Positions 33,611 through 41,914 of a stretch of 41,914 bases of DNA are shown here, piece after piece. Made by a program: the position numbers and the translations under genes. The notes beneath the pieces were generated by a model that was given only the letters and a program-made list of their open reading frames with translations, was not told the DNA's origin and ran no database searches. Position 1 is the stretch's first letter; each line of letters opens with the position of its first letter. This DNA comes from Clostridiales bacterium (GTDB lineage: Bacteria > Bacillota > Clostridia > Christensenellales > Pumilibacteraceae), in NCBI GenBank assembly GCA_031286385.1, contig JAITUJ010000002.1:1-41914 (forward strand), in the 5' to 3' direction.

Positions 33611-34333
33611 ATGATAAAATCTATGAGATTCTTTTTAGTATTTTTACTGGCAATTGTGTTGTTGACAAAACTTGCAGTTGGAGTACAGTTTGCTGGTAAT
33701 GGTTTCAATCTAGACAAAAATGTATATAAAAGCATAGCGAAGCAAGAAAAAATGATTTCTCCAACAGGTCCAAAAGTCAACCACCTATGGATATCTGTCA
33801 ACCTATCATCAGAGTATGTCGTTGAAAAAGATGGTAAATTGGAGCTTGTTTTGGTAGCAGATATATCGCTGGCACCATGGGCATATGAGTTCACTTGGTT
33901 TTTAAATGAACAGCCAGTAGAGTATGGCATTGGGAAAAATAAAGAAGAGATTAAATACAATGTGTCAACCAATCAACCGGGTGAATATTTTATTTATGCT
34001 AAATTACTTTATATCAATCAGTTTGGAGTGCTAATTGATGAAATTTTTAGTACGCATGCAAGGATATTGGTGACTAGTGATGACACAGACGGGAACACAG
34101 ACGGCAATGGTAACACAGATGGCAATGGCAACACAGATGGCAATGGTAATACAGATGGTAACGGGAACACAGATGCTGGCAACAAACCGGGAAAGAAACC
34201 TGATCAAAGTATAGGCGAAAAGCTGGTAAGTTTTGTTACCGAGAATACCGTATGGGTATCCGCTGCTGTTGTGACAATACTGTCCGTTGGAGCGTTGTTG
34301 GTGGTAGATAAAATGCTTAAAAAGAGAAATTAA
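33611..34333 (+). CDS. Small membrane-anchored surface protein, paralogue 2
   Basis: A 240-residue protein. The ATG at 33611 is chosen over 33605 because GAGGAG ends at 33604, and because MIKSMRF then aligns with MIKTFRV of paralogue 1. Layout as in paralogue 1: signal segment, Ig-like domain (LSSEYVVEKDGKLELVLVAD, FTWFLN, VSTNQPGEYFIYAKL), a GNTDGN linker of at least five near-identical hexapeptides, NKPGKKPDQSIGEKL and a C-terminal helix. The linker and anchor match paralogue 1 closely at the DNA level, while the outer domain is diverged. Confidence 0.75.
   Translation: MIKSMRFFLVFLLAIVLLTKLAVGVQFAGNGFNLDKNVYKSIAKQEKMISPTGPKVNHLWISVNLSSEYVVEKDGKLELVLVADISLAPWAYEFTWFLNEQPVEYGIGKNKEEIKYNVSTNQPGEYFIYAKLLYINQFGVLIDEIFSTHARILVTSDDTDGNTDGNGNTDGNGNTDGNGNTDGNGNTDAGNKPGKKPDQSIGEKLVSFVTENTVWVSAAVVTILSVGALLVVDKMLKKRN
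34084..34182 (+). repeat. 18-bp tandem repeats encoding the GNTDGN linker
   Basis: About five near-identical 18-base units of the type ACAGATGGCAATGGTAAC. Related arrays occur at about 33009-33100 and 34837-34905 in the two paralogues. Unit gain or loss would change linker length in frame. Confidence 0.85.
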
Positions 34334-34388
34334 AGTTTTGCATAGTTTATTTTGTATGTTTACATTTATTGATATGAGGGAGAAATTT

Positions 34389-35060
34389 ATGACAAAATCA
34401 ATCAAAATTTTTTGGATATTTTTATTTTCAATTTTTTTATTGGTAGAATGCACGCTAGGTGTGAAACTGGCCGCTAACAATGAGTTTGTAAAGTTAGAGC
34501 CAGTAGATAGCCCTACGACAATTTTTGAGTGGACAGAAGACTTGTTGCCAGAGTATACCGTCAATCAAAATCAGAAATTGGAGTTGACGGTTGTAGCCAA
34601 GTTAGTATTACCAGAGTCAAATACCTTTTCTTACAGTTGGTATGAGGTGAATGGTAGTAATGAGGAAATAGTTGATACAGGTAGTGCTAGTAGTGATAAA
34701 AAAATAAACTACTCTGTTCCAACAAATCAAGTTGGCGTATATTATTTTTATATAGGGTGTGCTGCTGAAAATAGCATGTTCCCTATTTCAATCAAAAGTA
34801 CATTGGCAAAGGTAGTTGTAACTTCTGATGATTCTGGCGATGGCAACGAAAATGGCAATACTGATGGAAATGGCAACACAGAGGGTAATGGCAATACAGA
34901 TGCTGACAACAAACCGGGGAAGAATCCTAATCAAAGTATAGGAGAAAAGTTGGTGAGTTTTATCTCTGAAAACACAGTGTGGTTTTCTGTTAGCGTCATT
35001 ATCATATTGTTTGTTGGGGCATTGTTGATAGTAGATAGAACGCTAAAAAATAGAGAATAA
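34389..35060 (+). CDS. Small membrane-anchored surface protein, paralogue 3
   Basis: A 223-residue protein. The ATG at 34389 is preferred over 34338 because GAGGGAG lies 6 bases upstream and the signal segment then starts MTKSIKIFWIFLFSIFLL like the paralogues. It has an Ig-like domain (LLPEYTVNQNQKLELTVVAK, YSWYEV, VPTNQVGVYYFYIG), a shorter GNTDGN/GNTEGN linker, NKPGKNPNQSIGEKL and a C-terminal helix. No promoter is visible in the 55-base gap after paralogue 2, so the two are probably co-transcribed. Confidence 0.75.
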   Translation: MTKSIKIFWIFLFSIFLLVECTLGVKLAANNEFVKLEPVDSPTTIFEWTEDLLPEYTVNQNQKLELTVVAKLVLPESNTFSYSWYEVNGSNEEIVDTGSASSDKKINYSVPTNQVGVYYFYIGCAAENSMFPISIKSTLAKVVVTSDDSGDGNENGNTDGNGNTEGNGNTDADNKPGKNPNQSIGEKLVSFISENTVWFSVSVIIILFVGALLIVDRTLKNRE

Positions 35061-35088
35061 AGTTAGATTTTTAAATGATGTAAAAAAT

Positions 35089-35124
35089 AAAAAAGCAAGT
35101 GTAATTTTCACACTTGCTTTTTTT
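35089..35124. terminator. Bidirectional terminator between surface gene 3 and murG
   Basis: AAAAAAGCAAGTGT pairs with ACACTTGCTTTTTT across a short loop, with A and T tracts on both sides. It is related in sequence to the terminator at 33286. Confidence 0.85.
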
Positions 35125-35135
35125 GTAAGTTATTT

Positions 35136-36176
35136 TTATGCATTTATTAATATTTCCACAATGCGTTGTGTACCGTTGATTTTTGACTGACCTTTACAGT
35201 TTTGTTTTAAAATGTCTTTAGAACTTTGCAATTCTGTAAGCTTATTTACCAAATTTACTGTGGTCAGATCTTCTTGTTGCAACACTAGTATGCATTTTTT
35301 TTCAAAAAAATATTTGGCATTTTGCAGTTGATCGCCTCTGCTTGTGCTTTTAGGTAGAGGAATAGCAATGGTAGGTTTTGCCAAGCTTACAAATTCGAAC
35401 AGTGCATTTGCTCCCGCTCTTGTAACGATAAAGTCAGAAGCATCAATATAGTCAGCCATATTGTGTGCAAATTGTATTTGCAAATATCCTCGCCTTTTTA
35501 TGTCTTCTGTTTGATTTTTACCAGTAATGTGCAGCACATTGAACTGCTTTAATAATAAGTCTAAGCTTTTAATAATGCAATCATTGATGGCAACAGCGCC
35601 CGAACTTCCTCCAACAGCCAACAGAGTGGGTAGTGTAGGGTTAAAGTTGGACAAGTCTAGTCGTGTTTTGTCCCCTTTGAGGGGTCTTATTGGACTTCCT
35701 GTGTGTTCAGCATTTTTGAGTTTTTTTGAAACGCTAGCAAAAGAACACAGCACGACTTTTGCTTTTCTTTGACAAAGCTTGTTGGATACACCTAGTGAGT
35801 AGTCACTTTCGTGTATGATATAAGGTAACCCTAGCTTTTGTGCTGCAAGCATAACAGGCAATGATACAAATCCGCCTTTGCTAAATACCAAATCAGGTTT
35901 AATTTGTTTTAGTATAGATATAGCTGATTTTCTGTTTGCAACTAATTTAAATGGTATGAGAGCGTTTGATAAATGCAAGTGTGGACGCACGAGTTTCACG
36001 CTATTTATTGTGTGAAAAGTGACTTGTGGGCTATTTGTCAGTACCAAATCTCTATCCGTAGATAAGCCTATGTAATGTATGTCAAATTGTGCTGCTGTCA
36101 GAGCTGGAATCAATGCCAAATTTGGCATGATGTGACCCCCTGTCCCGCCACCTGTTAGTACAATTCTCTTGCTCAT
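35136..36176 (-). CDS. murG: UDP-N-acetylglucosamine--undecaprenyl-PP-MurNAc-pentapeptide GlcNAc transferase
   Basis: A 346-residue GT-B glycosyltransferase making lipid II at the inner membrane face. It has the N-terminal LTGGGTGGHIMPNLAL loop, FSKGGFVSLPVMLAA, YIIHESDYSLGVSNKL (family HExNxxxGxxN), the second glycine-rich segment LLAVGGSSGAVAIN and FIVTRAGANALFEF (family SRAGAxTxxE) with a final DQLQNA. Length is normal. AGGGAG lies 7 bases before the ATG. It is divergent from comEC and away from any mur cluster in this window. Confidence 0.95.
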   Translation of the reverse strand: MSKRIVLTGGGTGGHIMPNLALIPALTAAQFDIHYIGLSTDRDLVLTNSPQVTFHTINSVKLVRPHLHLSNALIPFKLVANRKSAISILKQIKPDLVFSKGGFVSLPVMLAAQKLGLPYIIHESDYSLGVSNKLCQRKAKVVLCSFASVSKKLKNAEHTGSPIRPLKGDKTRLDLSNFNPTLPTLLAVGGSSGAVAINDCIIKSLDLLLKQFNVLHITGKNQTEDIKRRGYLQIQFAHNMADYIDASDFIVTRAGANALFEFVSLAKPTIAIPLPKSTSRGDQLQNAKYFFEKKCILVLQQEDLTTVNLVNKLTELQSSKDILKQNCKGQSKINGTQRIVEILINA

Positions 36177-36261
36177 ATTAATCTCCCTTAATAGTTTATG
36201 ACTGTTATTAAATAATATGAATATATTTGTCGTTTTTTATATTATTTAAGCATTGAAAATC

Positions 36262-36290
36262 TTGACAAATGGCTACCAATTTGTTATATT
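36262..36290 (+). promoter_or_regulatory. comEC promoter, placed for a leaderless mRNA
   Basis: TTGACA (36262-36267), 17 bases, TATATT (36285-36290). The expected RNA start is about 36297-36299, at the ATG of 36299. An upstream in-frame ATG at 36269 lies in the promoter spacer and cannot be on the transcript. The reverse complement of the -35 (TTGTCA) may serve a divergent murG promoter. Confidence 0.8.
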
Positions 36291-36298
36291 TTGTATAT

Positions 36299-38479
36299 AT
36301 GGAAAATGTAAGAATGGTCAATTTACGATTATTTTTATATGTTGCAGTATTCGTGATCGCTGGAATACTGTCTAGTTTTGCAGTGTTTATAAATCCTATA
36401 ATTGGTATTCTGTCTTTGCTATGTGTGTTGACTTTGCCAGTAATTTTGGCTTTTTATCATTATGGTCAGGGCGATGTCAAAAGATTTATTACCTATTTGG
36501 TTGTTTGCTTATTTGTAATAGCTTCACTTGTTGGTTTCTTTGGTAGAATTATAGTTTGGCAGCAAAATAGAGTGAGTGGTGATTTTAGAGTAAGTGGAAC
36601 GATTTCCAAGATTTGGACACAGTATGATGGCAACTTTATGTCTTTTGAACTGTCCAATGTACATTTAGATGGTAAAAAAGTGGGTGGCAATTTGCATTTA
36701 AATATGTCAATAAAATCTGAAAATTCGATTTTTTATTTGGCAAAATCTGGCGATGAGATGCGTTTTGAGGGCTTTGTTGATACCTACAACTTGCTTGAAG
36801 ATGGTCTTGATATAACACAGCTAGCAAAAAATGTTCGGTATTTCAGTAAAATTGTTGACACCAACGCACAGTCATACTTGTTGCCCAATGTTCCTACTGG
36901 TATGGAAAAAATAAGGGAATACATTGCAAATACAGTGCAAAAATATTTGTCGCCCGCCAATGCAGCACTTGCAATAGGCATGTTAATTGGAGATAGACAG
37001 TACATGGACGCTGACTATTCAAGTGTTTTTAGCCAGTCTGGGTTTGCTCATATCATTGCTGTATCCGGACTGAATATTACTTTTATAGCTATGATTTTGA
37101 CATGGTTTTTTAAAAGATTAAAGTTACATAAAGTTTACATTTTTTTATTTAGTTTTGTATTGGTTTTCTTTTACACATGGCTAGCACGGTTTAGTCCTTC
37201 TGTATTGAGAGCCTTTATCATGTTTACAGTTTTCAATATTAGCAGTTTGAGAGGAAAGTGGTATGATAGTCTAAACAGCTTGGGATTTACTGCATCCATT
37301 TTGTTGGCATTCAATCCGCTGTACTTGTTTGACTTTGGATTTATTTTGAGCTTTGGTGCTACTTTTAGTATAATACTGTTTCACAAAACTTTCTTTAAAA
37401 GTTTGTCAAAGTTTAGCTTAGGAAAATTTAAATTTGCGAGGACAAAAAATGCATTTTCTCTTGTATTGTCCATTCAAGTTTTTTCTGTTGCTCTTACTGC
37501 ATTTTTGATTCATAAACTTTCGACATATTCCATCATAACAAATATAATTTTTCAATCACTTGTCGGATTGCTTTTTATTAGTCTGATGGTACTCGTTCCA
37601 CTTGCTATTTTTATCCCAGTGTTTGGTTATTTGTTAAGTTTTGTGGATTTTGCTATGTCTGGATTTTCTTATAGTTTGAGCTTTTTTACCAATTTGCCTT
37701 TTAGCATCATTTATCTATGGCCAAACTTTATGTTCGTTTTATTATTGCTTGTTACATTGAGCTTATGTAGCAGATTTGTACTAAAACAAAATGTCAGAAA
37801 AATAGCATTAGGTTTGAGTTTTGTATTGTACTTTGGTGTTTTTGTTTCTGGTTTACCTACAAGCGATATAAAGTATGCAGTGGTACCATTGAGGAACAAT
37901 CAAACGATTGTTGCCTTAAACAAAAAAAAGCTATATTTTGGTAGCATTAGTGCCAATGCAAATCAAAGTTATGATGTGTTGGATTTTAAAATAAATAGTT
38001 TGGATAGCATTTTTATCAATGATGACAGTTTTATCAATGCATACAGTTTGTCCGCTATGCGGCGTTCCTTTGGTGTGAGAAATTTTTATGTACCTTTGAC
38101 CGTGAGTGTAGACGATATAGTGTCCATGCAGCAAATGAACTTAAATGTCACAGTCTTAGATGGCTATCAATTTGTAGACTGTGGTGACTTTAATGTAGGT
38201 GCATTGATAGTGGACGGTGTGTTTTTGGGATATCAGTTAATTGGTCAAAGTGTAGATATTTTGATAACCGCTCAAAATATAAATTTGAGTAAATTTGAGA
38301 ACGAGTTTTTGGACAACTTTGACATTGTCAGGTCAAGTTTTAGTTCGGAGATACAACATGCTGTACAAATCGTAGACAGTTCTTTTTTTGATTCCAATAT
38401 AGAACAAGTTTTTGTTGTGCATGATTTTCCACGCTGCTTTTTTGACTACTTAAATTTTGCTATCATAAAAAGGAATTAA
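36299..38479 (+). CDS. comEC: ComEC/Rec2-family DNA-uptake channel with degenerate C-terminal domain
   Basis: A 726-residue membrane protein from the ATG fixed by the promoter. N-terminal helices are followed by a soluble OB-like part (about 90-190), then the competence domain with ALAIGMLIGDRQYMD, GFAHIIAVSGLNITFIAMIL and FSPSVLRAFIMF, and multiple helices to about residue 510. ComEC imports single-stranded DNA during transformation. The last ~215 residues occupy the place of the usual metallo-beta-lactamase-like nuclease domain, but no DVGQGD or HxHxDH motif is seen, so that domain is lost or highly diverged. No other competence gene is in the window and there is no Shine-Dalgarno. Confidence 0.85.
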   Translation: MENVRMVNLRLFLYVAVFVIAGILSSFAVFINPIIGILSLLCVLTLPVILAFYHYGQGDVKRFITYLVVCLFVIASLVGFFGRIIVWQQNRVSGDFRVSGTISKIWTQYDGNFMSFELSNVHLDGKKVGGNLHLNMSIKSENSIFYLAKSGDEMRFEGFVDTYNLLEDGLDITQLAKNVRYFSKIVDTNAQSYLLPNVPTGMEKIREYIANTVQKYLSPANAALAIGMLIGDRQYMDADYSSVFSQSGFAHIIAVSGLNITFIAMILTWFFKRLKLHKVYIFLFSFVLVFFYTWLARFSPSVLRAFIMFTVFNISSLRGKWYDSLNSLGFTASILLAFNPLYLFDFGFILSFGATFSIILFHKTFFKSLSKFSLGKFKFARTKNAFSLVLSIQVFSVALTAFLIHKLSTYSIITNIIFQSLVGLLFISLMVLVPLAIFIPVFGYLLSFVDFAMSGFSYSLSFFTNLPFSIIYLWPNFMFVLLLLVTLSLCSRFVLKQNVRKIALGLSFVLYFGVFVSGLPTSDIKYAVVPLRNNQTIVALNKKKLYFGSISANANQSYDVLDFKINSLDSIFINDDSFINAYSLSAMRRSFGVRNFYVPLTVSVDDIVSMQQMNLNVTVLDGYQFVDCGDFNVGALIVDGVFLGYQLIGQSVDILITAQNINLSKFENEFLDNFDIVRSSFSSEIQHAVQIVDSSFFDSNIEQVFVVHDFPRCFFDYLNFAIIKRN

Positions 38480-38705
38480 TTATTTTAAAATGAATAAAGT
38501 GTATAGAAATAAAAAAAATTTTTGAAAAAATATATAGAAAAACGCTTTACAAATTTTGTGTACTATGTTAGTATATATTGCATAGACAAAGTGAACATAA
38601 TTTGAATAGCAATAATATATTTGTGACAAAAAGATAATTATAGTGCTGGAATAAATCTTTTTTTGGAATATTTTATATTTATAGTAAAAATATGTACGCA
38701 AATTC
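38480..38705. other. AT-rich intergenic region after comEC
   Basis: No ORF or strong terminator. A weak promoter-like pair TTTACA (38546-38551), 17 bases, TAGTAT (38569-38574) is present; its target would be the lipoprotein gene with a long leader. Confidence 0.35.
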
Positions 38706-38734
38706 TTGACAACTAAAATTTTATATGGTATAGT
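38706..38734 (+). promoter_or_regulatory. Promoter of the lipoprotein gene
   Basis: TTGACA (38706-38711), 17 bases, TATAGT (38729-38734) with a TGG extension. The leader is about 78 nt. Confidence 0.85.
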
Positions 38735-38818
38735 GTGTGTACATCTTATAAATACACAATTAACATATAAAATTGTTGTATCTTTGTCAATTTTTTAAAA
38801 AGGAAGGAGAACTTTAAT

Positions 38819-40465
38819 ATGGGGAAAACTTTTAAAACTTACAAAAGCATTGCAATGCTTTTGTGTTTAATGCTTGTACTATCTCTGGTTTTTGTGGCAT
38901 GCGCTAAAAAAAAGAGCGAAGAGGATATTGTTGTGCCTACTGGGATAGTTTTTCAAGATGACATAGCATTTGATGTGGTTGAGGGAGGTTCATTGAGATT
39001 TGTCCCAACAATTGTTCCCGCCAATGCGCCAGGCACTGTGAGAATGTCTGTGAGCAGTGACGTAGCTTCTATTGGTGGAACAGATGGACACACTTTGATT
39101 GTATCCAATGATGCAATTGACAGGGGAGTGACAGAAATTGTTGTGAACGCTTTTGTACCGGATTCAACTGTCAGTGTTCCTGTCACAGTTACCATACGCC
39201 CAAAGCCAAAATTGGATACTAGGCAGATTGTAAGACTGGCAGCAGGTTCGCATTACAAGCTAGATTTGACGATTGATGGAGAGCAATCTAGTGAGGAGGA
39301 TATCGTTTGGATGGTGTCAGACAATAATTATATTACTGTTGATCAATACACTGGACTTATCACTGCCAATCAAAATGCAAATCCTACAATATCTCCGTTG
39401 ACTGTGACGACTTCTGCAATATTAGAAAATGTAACTAGGGAAGTCAATACGCAAGTGTATGTTGAGCAAACTACACGCGCAAACAATTTTGTGACACAAC
39501 ATAAGGGTTTACTTAGCTGGGACAAAAATAAGATAGATAAGCTAGATGGTCCCAATGCTTCAGAACCCAGTCTTCAAATACTGACAATTCTTTTGAAAGA
39601 AGTTGTGCAAAGTAGTTTTGATGCAGAAAAGGTTAGAACAGAAGAGTTGCAATACTATGGTTTAGGAGATCAAGAAACAATACACAATGACTTTGATGAG
39701 CTTCAAAATTATATTGTGGATAATTTGTACACCCAAGTATTTTCCCCAGAATTTAGAAATTTTCTCAACAATAGTGACATCTTAAACAAAGTGCAAAGTG
39801 TTGTGGACGCACTGGACAAAGACAGCTCTGCTAGTTTGATGTCCAGAGTGATAAGTTCATTTACGCAAGATATTGGTCAAGTTGAGTTGATGGATCTCAT
39901 TGAGGGATTTAATGCTATTTTAGGTGACCAGAACACAATTGTAAATCAGTTGAAAGATAGCGTAAACAGTTTAAAGAATCTCAATAAGTTTGATAAGTTT
40001 TATTTTGATAGTGAATTTGCTGTTTTAGATGTAAAGTTGAAAGATGTCAAGCATCACATAGATAGGATATTGCCTTTTAGAGATTTTTATTTTAAATCAC
40101 CATATTTATATTACAGTGGCTATGTCACATTAAATTACAATGATCTCTATGCACAACTAGAAGGTCTGCCTAATATGCCTTCACTTCCTGGTGAAAAGCC
40201 TTGGTTTGAAGAAGTAGTCGATATATTTGCCGCTTTAAATAAATTAACGGGCGTACTTGTTGACAGTATAAGAAGTACAAATCAGACAATAGTAGATTTT
40301 AAAAACTCTGTCAATGTCAATGATTCACTGTGTACTTTTGAAATAGAATTCATTGACAATGTTCGTGAGGATATGTTGTCAAAGTACAATGAAGTAAAGA
40401 AACAACATGATTATTTGATAAGTGAAATAGCTGGTGATTTTCCACCGTTAGAGCCTTTTGAATGA
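38819..40465 (+). CDS. Lipoprotein with bacterial Ig-like (Big_2-type) domains
   Basis: A 548-residue protein with GGAAGGAG upstream. The N-terminus is a lipoprotein signal, with hydrophobic LLCLMLVLSLVFVAC and the modified cysteine at about residue 28, followed by a lysine-rich start. Residues ~40-130 resemble a Big_2 domain (VVEGGSLRFVPTIVPANAPG, MSVSSDVASI, LIVSNDAI). A second such domain spans about 135-215 (VWMVSDNNYITVDQYTGLITA). The C-terminal ~330 residues are mainly helical and not recognised. It is probably attached to the outer face of the membrane. A strong terminator follows, so it is monocistronic. Confidence 0.75.
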   Translation: MGKTFKTYKSIAMLLCLMLVLSLVFVACAKKKSEEDIVVPTGIVFQDDIAFDVVEGGSLRFVPTIVPANAPGTVRMSVSSDVASIGGTDGHTLIVSNDAIDRGVTEIVVNAFVPDSTVSVPVTVTIRPKPKLDTRQIVRLAAGSHYKLDLTIDGEQSSEEDIVWMVSDNNYITVDQYTGLITANQNANPTISPLTVTTSAILENVTREVNTQVYVEQTTRANNFVTQHKGLLSWDKNKIDKLDGPNASEPSLQILTILLKEVVQSSFDAEKVRTEELQYYGLGDQETIHNDFDELQNYIVDNLYTQVFSPEFRNFLNNSDILNKVQSVVDALDKDSSASLMSRVISSFTQDIGQVELMDLIEGFNAILGDQNTIVNQLKDSVNSLKNLNKFDKFYFDSEFAVLDVKLKDVKHHIDRILPFRDFYFKSPYLYYSGYVTLNYNDLYAQLEGLPNMPSLPGEKPWFEEVVDIFAALNKLTGVLVDSIRSTNQTIVDFKNSVNVNDSLCTFEIEFIDNVREDMLSKYNEVKKQHDYLISEIAGDFPPLEPFE

Positions 40466-40559
40466 TTTATATATTAGAAATTTTTGCAATAGTTTATTTT
40501 TAACTATTCTTTGGGTAAGTTTACAAAAGACAAAATAAAGAAATACAAAAGATAAGTTT

Positions 40560-40604
40560 GACAAAAAACGCTGTTTCATGACAGTGTTTTTTGTCATTTT
40601 TTTT
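40560..40604 (+). terminator. Terminator of the lipoprotein gene
   Basis: Stem of 15 pairs (40560-40574 with 40581-40595, one G-T pair) followed by a T run. Confidence 0.9.
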
Positions 40605-40753
40605 AAAAATTTATATATTAAAAAAGTTATTTTTTTTGTCAAAGAATACATTGTAACAAAGCATTTCAATTTTGCACGCGGTACCAACTGGTGCCAAAAT
40701 GAGTTTTAGTAAAATAATGCTTTTTACTAAACAAAAATTGTTGCAAAAAATGC
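40605..40753. other. Intergenic region with two hairpins
   Basis: GGTACCA/TGGTGCC (about 40680-40697) and TTTAGTAAAA/TTTTTACTAAA (about 40704-40733) can form hairpins just before the next promoter. No ORF. Their role is unclear. Confidence 0.4.
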
Positions 40754-40782
40754 TTGTCAAATTGTGTAAAAAATAGTATACT
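40754..40782 (+). promoter_or_regulatory. Promoter of the GT-C-like gene
   Basis: TTGTCA (40754-40759), 17 bases, TATACT (40777-40782); leader about 60 nt. Confidence 0.75.
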
Positions 40783-40850
40783 AGTGCTAGTTTGCATTTT
40801 GTATAAAAAATTTACAATGTAAGTTTAAAAGTTTGCAAAAAAGGATATTT

Positions 40851-41914
40851 ATGTTGAGCAATTTTTTTATGATAAGTTCACTAAATGGTAGCATAATTTT
40901 GGCAGTTTTTTTAATTGCTTTTGTTGCAATTGTCTTGTACAGCGTTTTGGGGTTTACCCGAGTTTTGAGTGATACTGTTACAGTAGGTGACCCTGTAATC
41001 ACATACAAGCGCATAAAATTAAAGTACATTGTGCTGTTTATCTTTGTCATTGGACTGATAATTCGTTTTGTTTGTGCTGCTTTATTTGATGGTTCTATAG
41101 GCGGTATGTATGGTTTGGTCGGAGCTTTTAGAATGTTTCAAAGTGACGGTCTAAATGGATATTCTATTTTCAATGCAGATACAACAAGTCAAATATATCC
41201 ACTAGCGTTCTATATAAACTCTGTATTTGGTTGGTTGGGTAGTAAATTTGGCGATGATACTATTTTATACTTCTTTATGAGAGTCCCTTTTATTATGGCT
41301 GATTTGGGAAGCGCTTTTCTGTTATATTTTATAACAAAAAAATATATCAATATTCAGTCCGCAGTTATTGTGCTTGCATTGTTTTTATTAAACCCTCTAT
41401 TTTTTATAAACAGTAGTATTGACAGTAGAGTAAATAGTATACTCATACTTGCTTTGTTGTGTACATTTTATTTTATGGTAAAACGCAATGTAGTTGCAAT
41501 GCTGGCGTTTTATGGTGTAAGCTTATTGTTGGACAGAGGAGCCCAGTATGTTTTTGCTCCCATTGCTGTGTACACTGTTTATTTGTTTGTCAGAGCAATC
41601 ATAAATGTCAAAAAAGATGGTGCAAAAGATTATTTAAAAGATAACAGTCGCAGTCCAATGTTGCTTGTTCCATTATCCATTATCGGTGTGTTTTTGGCAA
41701 TGTGGTTGGTATCATTGCCATTGGTAAAATCTAGTATGGGTTTCAATCCGTTTAAATTTTTGGTTGAAACATTTATTGTCAATATAAAAAGATACGAACT
41801 ATTTGGATTGGATGCACTTTCGCTTTACAATTTGTTTGGACGCAATGGTCAAGCACTTTCTTATAACTTTAATGGATTATTTTTTGGAATTACATTTTTA
41901 CTTTTGTCTTCCAT
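40851..41914 (+). CDS. Multi-pass membrane protein, GT-C glycosyltransferase-like (3' end outside window)
   Basis: An open frame from ATG 40851, with AAAGGAT upstream, running to the window edge without a stop (at least 354 codons). It starts MLSNFFMISSLNGSIILAVF and has about eight hydrophobic segments. RVPFIMADLGSAFLLYFITKKY, an earlier RFVCAALFDG and SQIYPLAFYINSVFGW resemble bacterial GT-C mannosyltransferase-type proteins, in which an Arg/Lys-Pro-xx-xxD helix start (KxPxxxAD) recurs. Such enzymes use polyprenyl-phosphate sugars on the outer membrane face. The family is a moderate guess; a multi-pass membrane protein is certain. Confidence 0.65.
   Translation, partial: MLSNFFMISSLNGSIILAVFLIAFVAIVLYSVLGFTRVLSDTVTVGDPVITYKRIKLKYIVLFIFVIGLIIRFVCAALFDGSIGGMYGLVGAFRMFQSDGLNGYSIFNADTTSQIYPLAFYINSVFGWLGSKFGDDTILYFFMRVPFIMADLGSAFLLYFITKKYINIQSAVIVLALFLLNPLFFINSSIDSRVNSILILALLCTFYFMVKRNVVAMLAFYGVSLLLDRGAQYVFAPIAVYTVYLFVRAIINVKKDGAKDYLKDNSRSPMLLVPLSIIGVFLAMWLVSLPLVKSSMGFNPFKFLVETFIVNIKRYELFGLDALSLYNLFGRNGQALSYNFNGLFFGITFLLLSS

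Noticed and set aside
36269..36298. Longer ComEC start
   Set aside because: This ATG lies between the -35 and -10 of the comEC promoter.
40680..40733. Hairpins before the last gene as a riboswitch
   Set aside because: They lie upstream of the promoter at 40754-40782, so they would not be in that gene's leader.

Overview
The window is AT-rich, densely coding bacterial DNA on the standard code (TGA used as stop). Shine-Dalgarno sites of the AGGAGG type, housekeeping TTGACA-17-TATAAT promoters, tRNAs with encoded CCA, a single-polypeptide pyruvate:ferredoxin oxidoreductase and a six-gene Rnf operon point to an anaerobic Bacillota/Clostridia-type organism, probably an uncultured host-associated lineage. 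The taxon itself is inference.

Layout. 1-740: end of rplM and rpsI. 900-8000: a mutarotase-fold protein, recD2, a CASTOR/POLLUX-like RCK membrane protein and a MalK-like ABC ATPase. 8000-9190: six tRNA genes (Gly, Arg, His, Gln, Lys on plus; Ser on minus) with a small membrane-protein gene inside the plus-strand cluster. 9400-13200: a CvpA-like membrane protein, an NYN/OST-HTH protein, a small Cys-rich repeat protein (minus), and a GalT-fold protein behind a structured leader. 13200-17780: remnants of a glycine-rich surface gene, ispE, and the intact glycine-rich surface gene behind a promoter whose spacer is almost entirely a T tract. 17780-25400 (minus): nifJ/PFOR and a 1256-residue membrane-anchored surface protein. 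25650-32435: rnfCDGEAB. 32480-35125: three paralogous small surface proteins. 35136-38480: divergent murG and comEC. 38700-41914: an Ig-like lipoprotein and a membrane GT-C-like protein running off the end.

How it fits together. PFOR makes reduced ferredoxin, which Rnf would oxidise to reduce NAD+ and build an ion gradient. This Rnf is unusual: RnfG is 777 residues with four RnfG-like modules, and RnfB is only 105 residues, keeping the membrane helix and the first Fe-S domain but no ferredoxin domains. That is the strongest candidate for something undescribed.

Other themes. (1) Three sugar-related families (GalM, MalK, GalT) are present as full-length ORFs whose catalytic residues are replaced, and ComEC has a C-terminal domain without metallo-beta-lactamase motifs. 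(2) Much of the window encodes surface proteins with a C-terminal membrane anchor, tandem repeats and a probable phase-variable promoter. (3) recD2, comEC and ispE have promoters placed so close to the ATG that their mRNAs should be leaderless.
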